DNA of 64,000 nucleotides from the NCBI GenBank assembly GCA_963691775.1, contig OY829369.1:744001-808000 (forward strand), written 5' to 3'. This document shows, piece by piece, positions 16,964 through 28,300 of the stretch (its first letter is position 1; each line of letters opens with the position of its first letter). The notes beneath the pieces are model-generated. The model did not search any database and was not told the DNA's origin. It was given only the letters and a program-made list of their open reading frames with translations. This DNA is from JAZBPO01 sp963691775. Lineage in GTDB: Bacteria; Pseudomonadota; Gammaproteobacteria; Pseudomonadales; Azotimanducaceae. The position numbers and the translations under genes were made by a program.

Positions 16964-17755
16964 TCAGGCTGCCCTGGGGCGACGGCGCCGCGGAGCAACC
17001 TCGAGCACTTCTCCGGGCTTGAGCAGGCGCCCGCGGCCATCACCCATGTGGAGGCCGGTCACCGCCTCGAAGGTCTCGAGATCTCCGTCAACCTTGAGCA
17101 GGTGCTGGGGAAGCAGTCCCTCTCCGGCAGCAGGCGCGGTGCCAGTTGCCAGCAACCAGCGCGCGCGCAGTCGCTGCGCAAGACTCACGGCTTCATCGAC
17201 ATCCATGGACAATTGCACACCGGCGAGCTTGACCCGCTGAACGGGAGCGACGATGACGTCGACCGCAGGTTCGAGAACGGGATGTCGCTCGGGCGCTACG
17301 TGGGTTTCAAAATAGGTCCGGACACCGTCTTCGAGCGTCTCGATCAACAAGCCAATACTGCCGACGCCATAAGGAAACGCCGGCCGAATTCCTGTGATGG
17401 CGACGCGACCGTCGAGCACGACGCGACGCGATGGCGCCAGCGCAATCGTGCTGCGGAAACCGAGGCGCCGGGCAAGCTTGATGGCTGCCGGGGCGCCAAT
17501 CACGCGCAGCCGTTTATCGAGCGCGCGCAGCGTGGGTTGATGGGCGTGATCGCCGAAGGCCGAGGTGAGCACGACGATCGTGTGGGGGTCGACGTCCCGG
17601 GGACGCAGCGCCACAGGCGAAGCGTGGCGACGCTTCAACCAGCGCCCCCCCTCCCCTATCTCGATGTCGTCCACGAGCCAGGGATCGATGAGCAATTGCT
17701 GCCCGCCGCAGCGGATACGCCAGCTCTGATAGTCGTCGATCCGTTCCAATTCCAC
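16964..17755 (-). CDS. Metallo-beta-lactamase-like protein with a degenerate metal site
   Basis: A 263-residue protein with the outline of a UlaG-like metallo-beta-lactamase fold: the N-terminal LLIDPWLVDDI strand, IVVLTSAFGDHAHQPTLRAL (residues about 61-80) where the HxHxDH metal motif is expected, and IVAPVQRVKLAGVQLSMDVDEAVSLA later on. The metal motif is reduced to SAFGDHAHQ, so the first histidine of the usual T-H-x-H is absent; the protein may bind metal differently or be non-catalytic. The C-terminal tail is very rich in arginine (RRRRPR). It lies on the minus strand downstream of the acyl-CoA dehydrogenase, with 177 bp between them. Function is unknown. Confidence 0.65.
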   Translation of the reverse strand: MELERIDDYQSWRIRCGGQQLLIDPWLVDDIEIGEGGRWLKRRHASPVALRPRDVDPHTIVVLTSAFGDHAHQPTLRALDKRLRVIGAPAAIKLARRLGFRSTIALAPSRRVVLDGRVAITGIRPAFPYGVGSIGLLIETLEDGVRTYFETHVAPERHPVLEPAVDVIVAPVQRVKLAGVQLSMDVDEAVSLAQRLRARWLLATGTAPAAGEGLLPQHLLKVDGDLETFEAVTGLHMGDGRGRLLKPGEVLEVAPRRRRPRAA

Positions 17756-17835
17756 GCCGATGCGTCCCGTCCATAAGCCGCGTTTACGTCCGTCGTCTAG
17801 ACGAGCGCTTAGGACTCATACGTAATGCACTGACA

Positions 17836-17849
17836 AGAATGACTATTCT
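17836..17849. promoter_or_regulatory. Small inverted repeat upstream of the MBL-like gene
   Basis: AGAAT-GACT-ATTCT is a 5-bp inverted repeat about 80 bp upstream of the MBL-like start, in the most AT-rich part of the gap. It could be an operator, but the match is short and may be chance. Confidence 0.2.
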
Positions 17850-17932
17850 GGCATGTTTGCCGGTCGAGTCCAGCCCCGGCGGCCGCGGGCGGTGTCAGCG
17901 CATCACTCGTGGCCGCCTCAAGACGAACGCCC

Positions 17933-19186
17933 CTAGTTAGCGAAGTCCCAGGTGTCGCCAGCGTGATAGCGCCGCAAGATCAGTTTCGCCATGAGCACGC
18001 GATGGACTTCGTCGGGGCCATCCGCCAAGCGCAAGGTGCGAGCGCCCTGGTAGTAACCTGCCAGCGGCAGATCCCCGGAAACACCTGCGGCCCCCCACAC
18101 CTGGATGGCGCGATCAACCACCCGATGCATGGCTGCCGGTACGAAAATCTTGATCGACGAGATGTCGACGCGTGGATCGCCCCCCGCCTCCATTTTCTCG
18201 GCGCAATGAATCGTCATGAGTCGCGCGGACTGCAGATCCATATATGAGTCCGCGATGAACCCCTGCACGAATTGCTTGTCTTCGAGCTTGCCGCCGTGAA
18301 CCTCACGGCTGATTGCGCGCTCGTTCATGAGGTCGAAGGCGCGCCACATCTGGCCGATCGAGTTCATGCAGTGGAACACCCGCCCCGCACCGAGCCGATC
18401 CTGAGCCGCCTGGTGCCCGGAGCCCTCGCGGCCGAGCGCGTTGTCGAGTGGTACGCGCACGTTCTCGTAGCGAATCTCGCAGTGATCCGACTCGCGCCCC
18501 CAGACGGGCACACCCCGTACGACATTCACGCCTGGCGTCGCCTTCGGCACGATGATCTGCGTCATCTTGCCGTTCACGCCACTGTCGCCATCGGCGCCTT
18601 CGGTTCGGCACATGACGATGTAGAAGTCCGCACGGTGGCCGTTCGAGGTGAACCACTTGTGGCCGTTAATAACCCACTCGTCGCCTTCTCGGCGCGCTGT
18701 CGTCTGGATCGAGCGCGGATCCGAGCCAGCGTTGTCGGGCTCGGTCATGGAAAAGCCTGATTGCATCGTCCCGGCCACAAGCGGGTCGAGCCACTTCCGC
18801 TTCTGCTCCTCAGTCCCATACTTCACGAGAATCTTCTGATTGCCGGAGTTCGGCGCGACCACGCCGAAGAGCGAAGACGCGCCGATCGAGTAGGCGAGCA
18901 CTTCGTTCATGTAGGCGTGCTGAAGGAACGACAGGCCCATGCCGCCGTACTCCTCGGGCAGATGCGGCGCCCAGAGGCCCGCCGACTTCACCGTCTCCTG
19001 AATCTCATGGCGCAGTTCGCCGGCTTCCTTGCGCACGATTTCCGACGCGTTGGCTGAATCGGAGCGCCAGGCCCAGAGACGCTGCTCGTTCGGCAGGATG
19101 TGCGAATTGACGATCTCGGCCGTTCGCATGCGAATGTCGTTGATTTCCGCATCGAGCGTTGGCACCGGATTGACGTTGATGGCCAT
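17933..19186 (-). CDS. Acyl-CoA dehydrogenase
   Basis: A 417-residue flavoprotein of the acyl-CoA dehydrogenase family, close in pattern to ACAD10/11-type members. Family blocks are visible: GLWAPHLPEEYGGMGLSFL (residues about 70-88), GFSMTEPDNAGSDP (flavin- and substrate-binding, about 147-160), WVINGHKWFTSNG, and the C-terminal IQVWGAAGVSGDLPLAGYYQGARTLRLADGPDEVHR, which contacts the FAD of the partner subunit. It would take the alpha-beta hydrogens from an acyl-CoA and pass electrons to electron-transfer flavoprotein. ATG 19186 follows AGGAGGGG by 4 nt. The chain length of the substrate is unknown. It stands alone between tpsA and the MBL-like gene. Confidence 0.9.
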   Translation of the reverse strand: MAINVNPVPTLDAEINDIRMRTAEIVNSHILPNEQRLWAWRSDSANASEIVRKEAGELRHEIQETVKSAGLWAPHLPEEYGGMGLSFLQHAYMNEVLAYSIGASSLFGVVAPNSGNQKILVKYGTEEQKRKWLDPLVAGTMQSGFSMTEPDNAGSDPRSIQTTARREGDEWVINGHKWFTSNGHRADFYIVMCRTEGADGDSGVNGKMTQIIVPKATPGVNVVRGVPVWGRESDHCEIRYENVRVPLDNALGREGSGHQAAQDRLGAGRVFHCMNSIGQMWRAFDLMNERAISREVHGGKLEDKQFVQGFIADSYMDLQSARLMTIHCAEKMEAGGDPRVDISSIKIFVPAAMHRVVDRAIQVWGAAGVSGDLPLAGYYQGARTLRLADGPDEVHRVLMAKLILRRYHAGDTWDFAN

Positions 19187-19282
19187 CTTTCCCCTCCTGT
19201 ATGTGCGCGCTCTCTACGGAGCGTCTCTTCATTCTGATGGGACTGCGCGCAGGCCTCCAGCCCGCCTGGCGCGCTCCCAGAA

Positions 19283-19312
19283 ACGACAACGGCCCCGAAG
19301 GGCCGTCGTGCT
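19283..19312 (-). terminator. Rho-independent terminator of the giant tpsA gene
   Basis: On the minus strand ACGGCCC-TTCG-GGGCCGT forms a 7-bp GC-rich stem with the very stable UUCG loop, followed by TTGTCGTTT. It lies 23 nt after the tpsA stop codon, upstream of the acyl-CoA dehydrogenase gene. Confidence 0.85.
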
Positions 19313-19328
19313 GGGCCGAGATCGAACC

Positions 19329-22300
19329 TCAGTCGTCATCGTCCTCGCCGATCGAACCGAACTCGAGCGCGCGCAGCAGCAGCGGGCGATCATCGCGCTG
19401 ACGCGTGATGACCTCGCCCTCGATCCCCCTCGGACCGCGGCCGACGATCTGCCGGGTCAGATCGTCCATCCAGGACACCGTCTGCTCTGAGTCCCCGGAG
19501 CATCCGACGGAATCGAAGCCCTGCAGCGATTCCGGCAGGCACAGCGGCTGCTGGTCCTGGTTCACGAGTGTGATCTCCTGGAACACGTCCTCGGAGAGGT
19601 TCGTGAGCAGTTCCTCTTCTTCGGAGAGCTGCGACAGCGCGCCCTCGGAATCGGACACCGAACTTGTCCGGTTGGCGATCGCGTCGGATGCCGTTGAAAG
19701 TCCAGACACGAGATTCTGGAAAATACTCGGAGGCAGCGAAGCCTCGCCAACCCCAGAGTCGTCCCCTTCTGGGTTCAACGCGGCCGCAAAGTTAGCTGCT
19801 GTCAGGCTGTCGAGTCCGCTTTGGCTCGACGCATTTGAACTCTGGATAAATGAATTGCCGCCGCCCAAACTAATGAACTGGCTGGTTGCATCGATCAGAA
19901 AGCCGTTGTCACGTGCTCCAAAGTCTGCTCTTTCAGCAGTGACGATTGCGACCGTACCCCCCGCCTGCAGGTCGGCTCCACCAATTCCACCAGGGCCGTC
20001 GTTTAGATTGACACGACCGAAGCTCTGGCCCCGATTGATGCTGTTGACAGCGTTATCGTCTGCGGAGCCAAAGAGCGTCAAGAGAATGTCTCCTTCGTCC
20101 GCTCGGATTAGGTTGATTGTCATCTCGTCTCTTGCGCCGAGGATCACATTCCCCTGACGCGAGCGAACGAGCACACCGCGGCCCGTACTGGTCGGTGAAG
20201 CGCTATCAGGGTTTTCGAATTCTACAAATTGTCTCAGGCTGCCGCCGCTCGTGACGATCAGCACATCTCCCTGCTCAGAGATAACGTCAGCATTGAGCGT
20301 GACATCGCCGGTGACAAGCGCCCTTACCGAATTCCCAGAGGTTCTGACTTCGTTTAAAGACAAGCCCGCGCCCGACCGAACGAACAACGACCCAACCTCG
20401 ACGCGACCTTGAAGGTCGACATCCCCCTGGCCGCCCTTAACTTCAAACGTGAATGTACCCTCGGCGGGAGAGGCTCCAACGTCCCCGAGCACAATGATTT
20501 CCGCCCCTACGTTGTCTGGGGAGTCAGCATTGAGCGTCGAATCGAGGCCACCTTGAACACGAACAGGTTGCTCGTTCTGCGGCGCTTGTATGGTCACGTT
20601 CCCAACGGTGATGGGCGCACTGTTCGTTATCAGGGAGGCGTCAGTAAAGAAGAGGCCAGGGCCCGCCAACGATGTATCGACTGGGCCTCCGAAAAAGAAC
20701 TGGCCGTCATCCACGTTTACGGTCTCGTTCTCGCCTGAACCGATGGGAACAGCAAAACGCGCGAGACCCAATTGATCTGCGGAACCTAGCTTGCTGAGCA
20801 AGAGCCCGCCGGAATTTGCGAAAGTCGTAGCCGAAGAGGACTGCACCACACCACCGCCCCTGAGGGAGATCAATCCGTCGGTCCCTGCGGCATCCAAAGT
20901 GGATGTAATCAAAAGTCCCTCGTGGGCAAAGCTCCCCGTGGAATTCAGACTGATGGCGTTTTCTACCCTCAACAGTCCGGAACTCGAGAAGTCTGCAACG
21001 TCGGAAATCGTCAATGAGCCCGCGATCAGCTGTCCACTTTGGCTGAGACTCCCAATAGCGCTCAGGTCCACGAAGTCTTCGGACTCAATTGAGGCTGCAG
21101 ATACGGACGAAGCCACATTTGAGACCGACAGAGATCGGACAGATAGGTCGCCGAGGCTCACCGACTGAGCTGTCGAGAGCGATAAATCGAAGCTTTGTGC
21201 ACCGTCGGTCACCGACGCGATGTTCATCGCACCGCCGCCTGCAATGACGTCGCTGTTCGCATTCAGCGTGGCCGCAGAAAGATCGATCTGACCGTTCGCC
21301 GCCTGCGTGGAGAGCAGACCTGCAAGCTCCGTGCTCGACGACGCCGTCGTGCTCACCGCGCCCGCGAACGTCGTCGAATCCGCATCCGCGTTACCAAACG
21401 ACGTGATACCCGTGTTCGTGAACGTCGTACCGGCGCCGTCGAATTCACTCGTCTGACCGCCTGCGCCAGCGTTCAGGAAGAGGTCGTAGCCGGCCGCGGA
21501 CGTGATCAGCGAACCGATCGTCGTCGCGCCCGTGATCGTCACCGTGCCCGTCGCACCCGTGTCCTGCAGCGTCAGCGCAAGCGTGCCGGCGCCGTCGGTA
21601 AGCGATGCGACATTCAGCGCCCCTGCCCCGGAGTCGAGCGTCGCCGCATCGAGCAGCGTCGTGGCCCCAAGATCAATTTGCGTGTTGTCCGTCGTGACCA
21701 CGCCTGCGATCTGCGTACCGGTGCCGATTGCAGAGGTCGTGTCCAACCCGCCCGCGAACGTCGAGGTGTCGCCCGCCGCGTCGCCGATCTGGATTCGCGT
21801 GGTGTTCGCGAAGGTCGTGTCGGCAGCGACCGTCACGCCACCCAGCAGTTCGACGTCGTAGGCACCGTTGAAGGTGATCAGCGAATTCACCGTCAGAGCA
21901 CCATCAAGTGTCACAGTCCCGTTTGCACCCGCCTGCTGCAGTGACAGGCCGAAGTCACCGGCGCCGTCGGTGACGTTCGCCAGCGTGACCACGCCGTCGT
22001 TCGCGTTGATCGTCGTCGCCGCGTTCAGCGTGATCGTGTTCGCCGATCCCGCACCGCCGAGGTTGCCGAGCGTAATGGCCTGGTCCGTCGTTCGGATCGT
22101 CCCCGCCGTGAAGATGCCGCCTTCGGACGCCGTCGCGAACAGGCCGCCCACAAACAGCGAGTTGTCGCCCGCACCGTCACCGAGCGTCAGCGCGCCCGTG
22201 TTCAGGACGCTCGTCGCGCTCGCAATCGAATTCGCACCGCCTGTGAGCGACAGCGCGTAGTCCTCGGCGGTGGTCGTCAGACCCGCATCGATGTTCGTAT

Positions 22301-25300
22301 CGCCCTGGAACGCGATCGTGCCCGTCGTGTCCGTCAGCGTGACCGTCTGCGCATCCAACGTGGACTGGAACCTCGTCCCGCCCGATTGCGTCACCGTCAG
22401 CTGATCAAGCTCATTGCCGTCAGCACCGATGGCACCTGTGGCCGTCACGGCACCCGTCGTGTTCAGGATCAGCGTTTCTGCGCCGGCACCTCCGTTATCG
22501 CCCAGGACACCCGCCAACGAAATCGTGTTCGCGATACCCGTACCGACCGTCAACTGCGCGGCGTCTGCCAGATCAACGTCAGCAAGCGTGATGGCGCCCG
22601 TCGAAACACCACCAACAAGGGAAGTGCCCGATACCGCAACGTTGCTATCCGCATCCCCCAGCGAAATCGCAGCCATGCCCGCCGCCGTCACCGTGCCGTT
22701 GAGGTTCACGACGCTCGGCGCGGCCGCCGTCACGCCACCCGTGAAGTTCAGCACGTCACCGCCGTCACCCAGCGTCACCGCACCCGTATTCAGGAAGGTC
22801 ACCGCGTTCGTGATCGTGCTCGACGCGCCCGTCAGCGACACCGAATAGCCCTGCGCCGCCGTCGCCAGGCTGGAAGCCGTAACGGTGTCCGCAAAGCTCA
22901 CCGACGTCATGGAGTCAGTAAGCGTGATGGCGTCGGCTGCAACTGTGCCCGTGAACGTCGTCGTCGCCGAGTCCGTCACCGTCAGGTCGCCATTGCCGGC
23001 AAAGGACGCAACCGTCACCGCGCCCGTATCGCCACCATCCAAAGCGAGGAGGTTCGCCGCAGAGCTCACCGCGCCCACATTCATCGTCGCGCCCGCCGTA
23101 GCCAGCATGACGTCGCTGCCCAGCGTGATTGCTCCCACATTAATCTGCGTAGTGCTGGTCGCAACCGTGCCGTTCAATGTCACCGTGCCGCCGACACCCG
23201 TTGTGTCGAGACCGCCCACGAACGTCGACGTCGTGCCCGCACCGGAACCAATGGTCAGCGTGCCGCCATTCAGGAAGCTCGTGTCCTGTGTGATCGTCGC
23301 CCCGCCCTGCAGGTCGACCGCATAGGCGCCCGCAAGAGTCGTCAGCGAGTCGATCGTCGTCGCACCCGCGACCGTCACGGTGCCCGTGGCGGCCCCATCC
23401 TGGATCTGTAGATCGAAGGCGTTCGCGCCGTCGGTCACCGATGCGATGTTAATCGCACCGCCGCCTGCAATGACGTCGCTGTTCGCGTTCAGCGTGGCCG
23501 CAGAAAGATCGATCTGACCGTTCGCCGCCTGCGTGGAGAGCAGACCTGCAAGCTCCGTGCTCGACGACGCCGTCGTGCTCACCGCGCCCGCGAACGTCGT
23601 CGAATCCGCATCCGCGTTACCAAACGACGTGATACCCGTGTTCGTGAACGTCGTACCGGCGCCGTCGAATTCACTCGTCTGACCGCCTGCGCCAGCGTTC
23701 AGGAAGAGGTCGTAGCCGGCCGCGGACGTGATCAGCGAACCGATCGTCGTCGCGCCCGTGATCGTCACCGTGCCCGTCGCACCCGTGTCCTGCAGCGTCA
23801 GCGCAAGCGTGCCGGCGCCGTCGGTAAGCGATGCGACATTCAGCGCCCCTGCCCCGGAGTCGAGCGTCGCCGCATCGAGCAGCGTCGTGGCCCCAAGATC
23901 AATTTGCGTGTTGTCCGTCGTGACCACGCCTGCGATCTGCGTACCGGTGCCGATTGCAGAGGTCGTGTCCAACCCGCCCGCGAACGTCGAGGTGTCGCCC
24001 GCCGCGTCGCCGATCTGGATTCGCGTGGTGTTCGCGAAGGTCGTGTCGGCAGCGACCGTCACGCCACCCAGCAGTTCGACGTCGTAGGCACCGTTGAAGG
24101 TGATCAGCGAATTCACCGTCAGAGCACCATCAAGTGTCACAGTCCCGTTTGCACCCGCCTGCTGCAGTGACAGGCCGAAGTCACCGGCGCCGTCGGTGAC
24201 GTTCGCCAGCGTGACCACGCCGTCGTTCGCGTTGATCGTCGTCGCCGCGTTCAGCGTGATCGTGTTCGCCGATCCCGCACCGCCGAGGTTGCCGAGCGTA
24301 ATGGCCTGGTCCGTCGTTCGGATCGTCCCCGCCGTGAAGATGCCGCCTTCGGACGCCGTCGCGAACAGGCCGCCCACAAACAGCGAGTTGTCGCCCGCAC
24401 CGTCACCGAGCGTCAGCGCGCCCGTGTTCAGGACGCTCGTCGCGCTCGCAATCGAATTCGCACCGCCTGTGAGCGACAGCGCGTAGTCCTCGGCGGTGGT
24501 CGTCAGACCCGCATCGATGTTCGTATCGCCCTGGAACGCGATCGTGCCCGTCGTGTCCGTCAGCGTGACCGTCTGCGCATCCAACGTGGACTGGAACCTC
24601 GTCCCGCCCGATTGCGTCACCGTCAGCTGATCAAGCTCATTGCCGTCAGCACCGATGGCACCTGTGGCCGTCACGGCACCCGTCGTGTTCAGGATCAGCG
24701 TTTCTGCGCCGGCACCTCCGTTATCGCCCAGGACACCCGCCAACGAAATCGTGTTCGCGATACCCGTACCGACCGTCAACTGCGCGGCGTCTGCCAGATC
24801 AACGTCAGCAAGCGTGATGGCGCCCGTCGAAACACCACCAACAAGGGAAGTGCCCGATACCGCAACGTTGCTATCCGCATCCCCCAGCGAAATCGCAGCC
24901 ATGCCCGCCGCCGTCACCGTGCCGTTGAGGTTCACGACGCTCGGCGCGGCCGCCGTCACGCCACCCGTGAAGTTCAGCACGTCACCGCCGTCACCCAGCG
25001 TCACCGCACCCGTATTCAGGAAGGTCACCGCGTTCGTGATCGTGCTCGACGCGCCCGTCAGCGACACCGAATAGCCCTGCGCCGCCGTCGCCAGGCTGGA
25101 AGCCGTAACGGTGTCCGCAAAGCTCACCGACGTCATGGAGTCAGTAAGCGTGATGGCGTCGGCTGCAACTGTGCCCGTGAACGTCGTCGTCGCCGAGTCC
25201 GTCACCGTCAGGTCGCCATTGCCGGCAAAGGACGCAACCGTCACCGCGCCCGTATCGCCACCATCCAAAGCGAGGAGGTTCGCCGCAGAGCTCACCGCGC

Positions 25301-28300
25301 CCACATTCATCGTCGCGCCCGCCGTAGCCAGCATGACGTCGCTGCCCAGCGTGATTGCTCCCACATTAATCTGCGTAGTGCTGGTCGCAACCGTGCCGTT
25401 CAGCGTCACCGTGCCGCCGGTCTGACCCATCGTCGAAAGACCACCCGCGAAGCTCGACGTCGTCCCTGCCCCGCCGATGGTCAGTGCGCCGACATTGTCG
25501 AGATTGGTGGAGATCGCCGGCGACGAGATCGACGTACCCGCGTTAAGCTCTAGTGCGAAGGCACCCGCGTTGGTCGTCAGCGTGGGCGCCGTCACCGGAC
25601 CGTTGAACACGTAAGTCGAGGCGCCCGCGCCCGCACCGCTCACAGAGATTCCGGTGGTGGCTGTCACCGCACCCGAGAAGTCTACGGCGTTGCCGGCGCC
25701 GTCCTCGGCGTCGACGATGGTCAGCGTGGTGACATCCGCGATCGTCGTGCCGTCGATCTGGCCCGCACCCGCATCGAGGCTCAGGCCGCTGCCGTTGCCC
25801 GTCACCGCTAGCAGGTCAATCACGTTGTTCGTGCTGGTGATCGTGTTCACCGTGCCTGCAGTCAGCGACACAGGGCCAAGCGTCGTCGTACCCGCCGTGA
25901 CCAAGTCGCCACCAAGCACCGTTCCCGACGGCGTCGTCCGCGTATTCAGCGTGCCGCCGAAGGTCGCATCGTCTCCGGTCTCGTTGCCGAAGGACACGAT
26001 CCCCGAATTGTTGAAGGTCGTATCGGTCGTGATCGACGTCGCCGTGCCGCCCGCCGTGCTCGCGTTGAAGGCGATGTCGTAGTCGCCCGTCGCCGTGCCC
26101 AGCGTGCCGACGACCAGCGCGTCGAAGATGGTCACGTCACCTGTGGCGCCCGCCTTCTGCAGATTCAGCGTCTCTGCCGCCGTGCCCGTGATCGACTGCA
26201 CGTTCAGCACAGCCGCGCCCGACGACAGCGTCGTCGTCGTGCCCGCCTGCAGCGTCGCGTTGCCCACGTCCATCTGCCGCGAGTCGGTCGAGATATCGCC
26301 CGCCAGGAACAGCTCCGGCGCCGTACGCGTTCCTGTCGAGAGACCGCCGTTGAAGGCAAAGGTGTCTGCCGAGTCGTTGCCGATCACCAGCGATCCGATG
26401 TTCGTGAAGTTCGTATCCGCCGTCAGCGTCCCGCCGTCCAGCAGGCTCAGCGCGTAGCCCGTGCCGACTGCGCCCGCGCCCGTCGTCAGCGAATCCGCCG
26501 TCAGCGAACCGTTGAAGGTCACGTCGCCCGTAGAGTCGCCGTCCTGCACCGTCAGGCCGAAGGTGCCCGTACCGTCCGTCACACGGCCCAGCGTGATGTT
26601 GCCCGCGTCGGAGATCAGGTCCGTCGCCGCCAGCAGCGTCACCAGACCATCCGTGCCTTCCGTAATCGCGCCCGTGCCCAGCGTCATCGGCGCCGCACCG
26701 GTCACGTCGATCGAGCCGCCCACAAACACGCCGTCGCCCGCACCCGTGTTCGCCGCCGTCGCCGTCACCCCGTTCGTGAACACCAGCGCGTCGCCCGCCG
26801 TGTCGCCCAGCGTCGTCGAGCCCGTGTTGGCGAAGGTCACCGCGTTCGTGATCGCGCCACCACCCAGCAGCGACACATCGAAGGCGTCCGCACCCGTCGC
26901 CAGATTCGTCGCCGTCAGATCCGCGTCGAAGGCAATCACAGAGGCATCGGCGGTGTCGTCCAGCGCCACACTCACAGCGTCCACCGCGCCCGAGAACGTC
27001 GCACCGCCCGACTGCGTCACCGTCAGCTGATCCAGCGGGTTCGCGTCCGAACCGATCGTCCCGCTCGTCACCACCGTACCGTTCGTGTTGAACGCCAGCG
27101 TCTCCGCAGCACCACCGAGCGTTCCGATCACGCTCGCCAGCGTCACGTTCGCCGCCGTGTTCGTGCCCAGCGTCAGCGTCACGCCGTCGGCCAGCACCGC
27201 GTCACCGACGTTGATCGCCGTCGCCGCACCACCCAGCGTCGTCGTCGTCTGAACGTTCAGCGTCGTATCCGCGTCACCCAGCGTGATCACCCCCGAGTTC
27301 ACCGACACGATGCCGTTCAGATTGATCGTGTTCGGGATCGTCGCGGCAATGCCCGCAGCGAAAGTCAGCGTGTCGCCACCATCGCCCAGATCCAGAATCC
27401 CGCCGTTCTCGAACGTCGTCGTACCTGCCACGGTCGTGTTCGTGCCCAGCAGCGCCACGTCATAGGCCGCCGTACCCGCCTCGACAACGAGCCCACTCGT
27501 GATGTTCGTCGTACCCGTGAACACGATGTCCGCGCCCGCCAGGCTGTCCTCAATCGTCAGCGTCGCCACGTCGACCGTGTCGGTCGCCGTGTCGTCACCG
27601 AACGTCACCCCGCCCGACTGCGTGATCGTCAGCACGTCCAGCGGCACCGCGCCCGTGCCCACGTCGTCCGTGAAGGAGACCACGCCACCCGTGTTCAGCG
27701 TCAGCGACTCGGCCCCGACACCCGCCGTGCCCACCAGGCTCGCCACCGTGATCGGCGTAGTCGCACCCGTACCCAGCGTCAGCGAAGCGCCGTCGGCAAG
27801 CTGCGTCGCCGACAGCGTGATCGCGCCTGTCGACGCGCCGCCAATCTGCGAAGCACCGAACACATCCACGCCGCCCGCCGAGTCCAGCGTGATCACCCCC
27901 GCCGCCGCCGACACCGTGCCGTTCACGTCGATCGACGCCACGTCCGTCGCCACCACGCCGCTGGCGAAGGCGTTCACGTCGCCGCCGTCGCCCAGCGTCA
28001 GCGTGCCCGTGTTGTCAAAGGTGGTCAGGGCACCACCCGAAACCGTGGTGCCACCGTTGAGCTGCAGCGCATAGACGCCCGTGTTCGTGGTCAGGACCGG
28101 AGCCGTCACCTGGCCATCGAACACGTAGGTGGATGCACCGGCGCCAGCGCCGTTCACAGAGATTCCGGTGGTGGCTGTCACCGCACCCGAGAAGTCCACG
28201 GCGTTGCCGGCGCCGTCCTCGCCGTCGACGATTGTCAGCGTGGTGACATCCGCAATCGTCGTGCCGTCGATCTGGCCGGCCCCGGCGTCGAGCGACAGGG

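Noticed and set aside
16817..17776. Plus-strand open frame with Arg-Pro-Asp repeats
   Set aside because: The repeat part comes from the 15-bp tandem repeat, and the rest is antisense to the MBL-like gene; no start signal.
19329..19800. Contact-dependent inhibition toxin at the TpsA C-terminus with immunity gene
   Set aside because: No VENN-like motif or toxin-like domain is seen, and the next gene downstream is an acyl-CoA dehydrogenase, not a small immunity gene.
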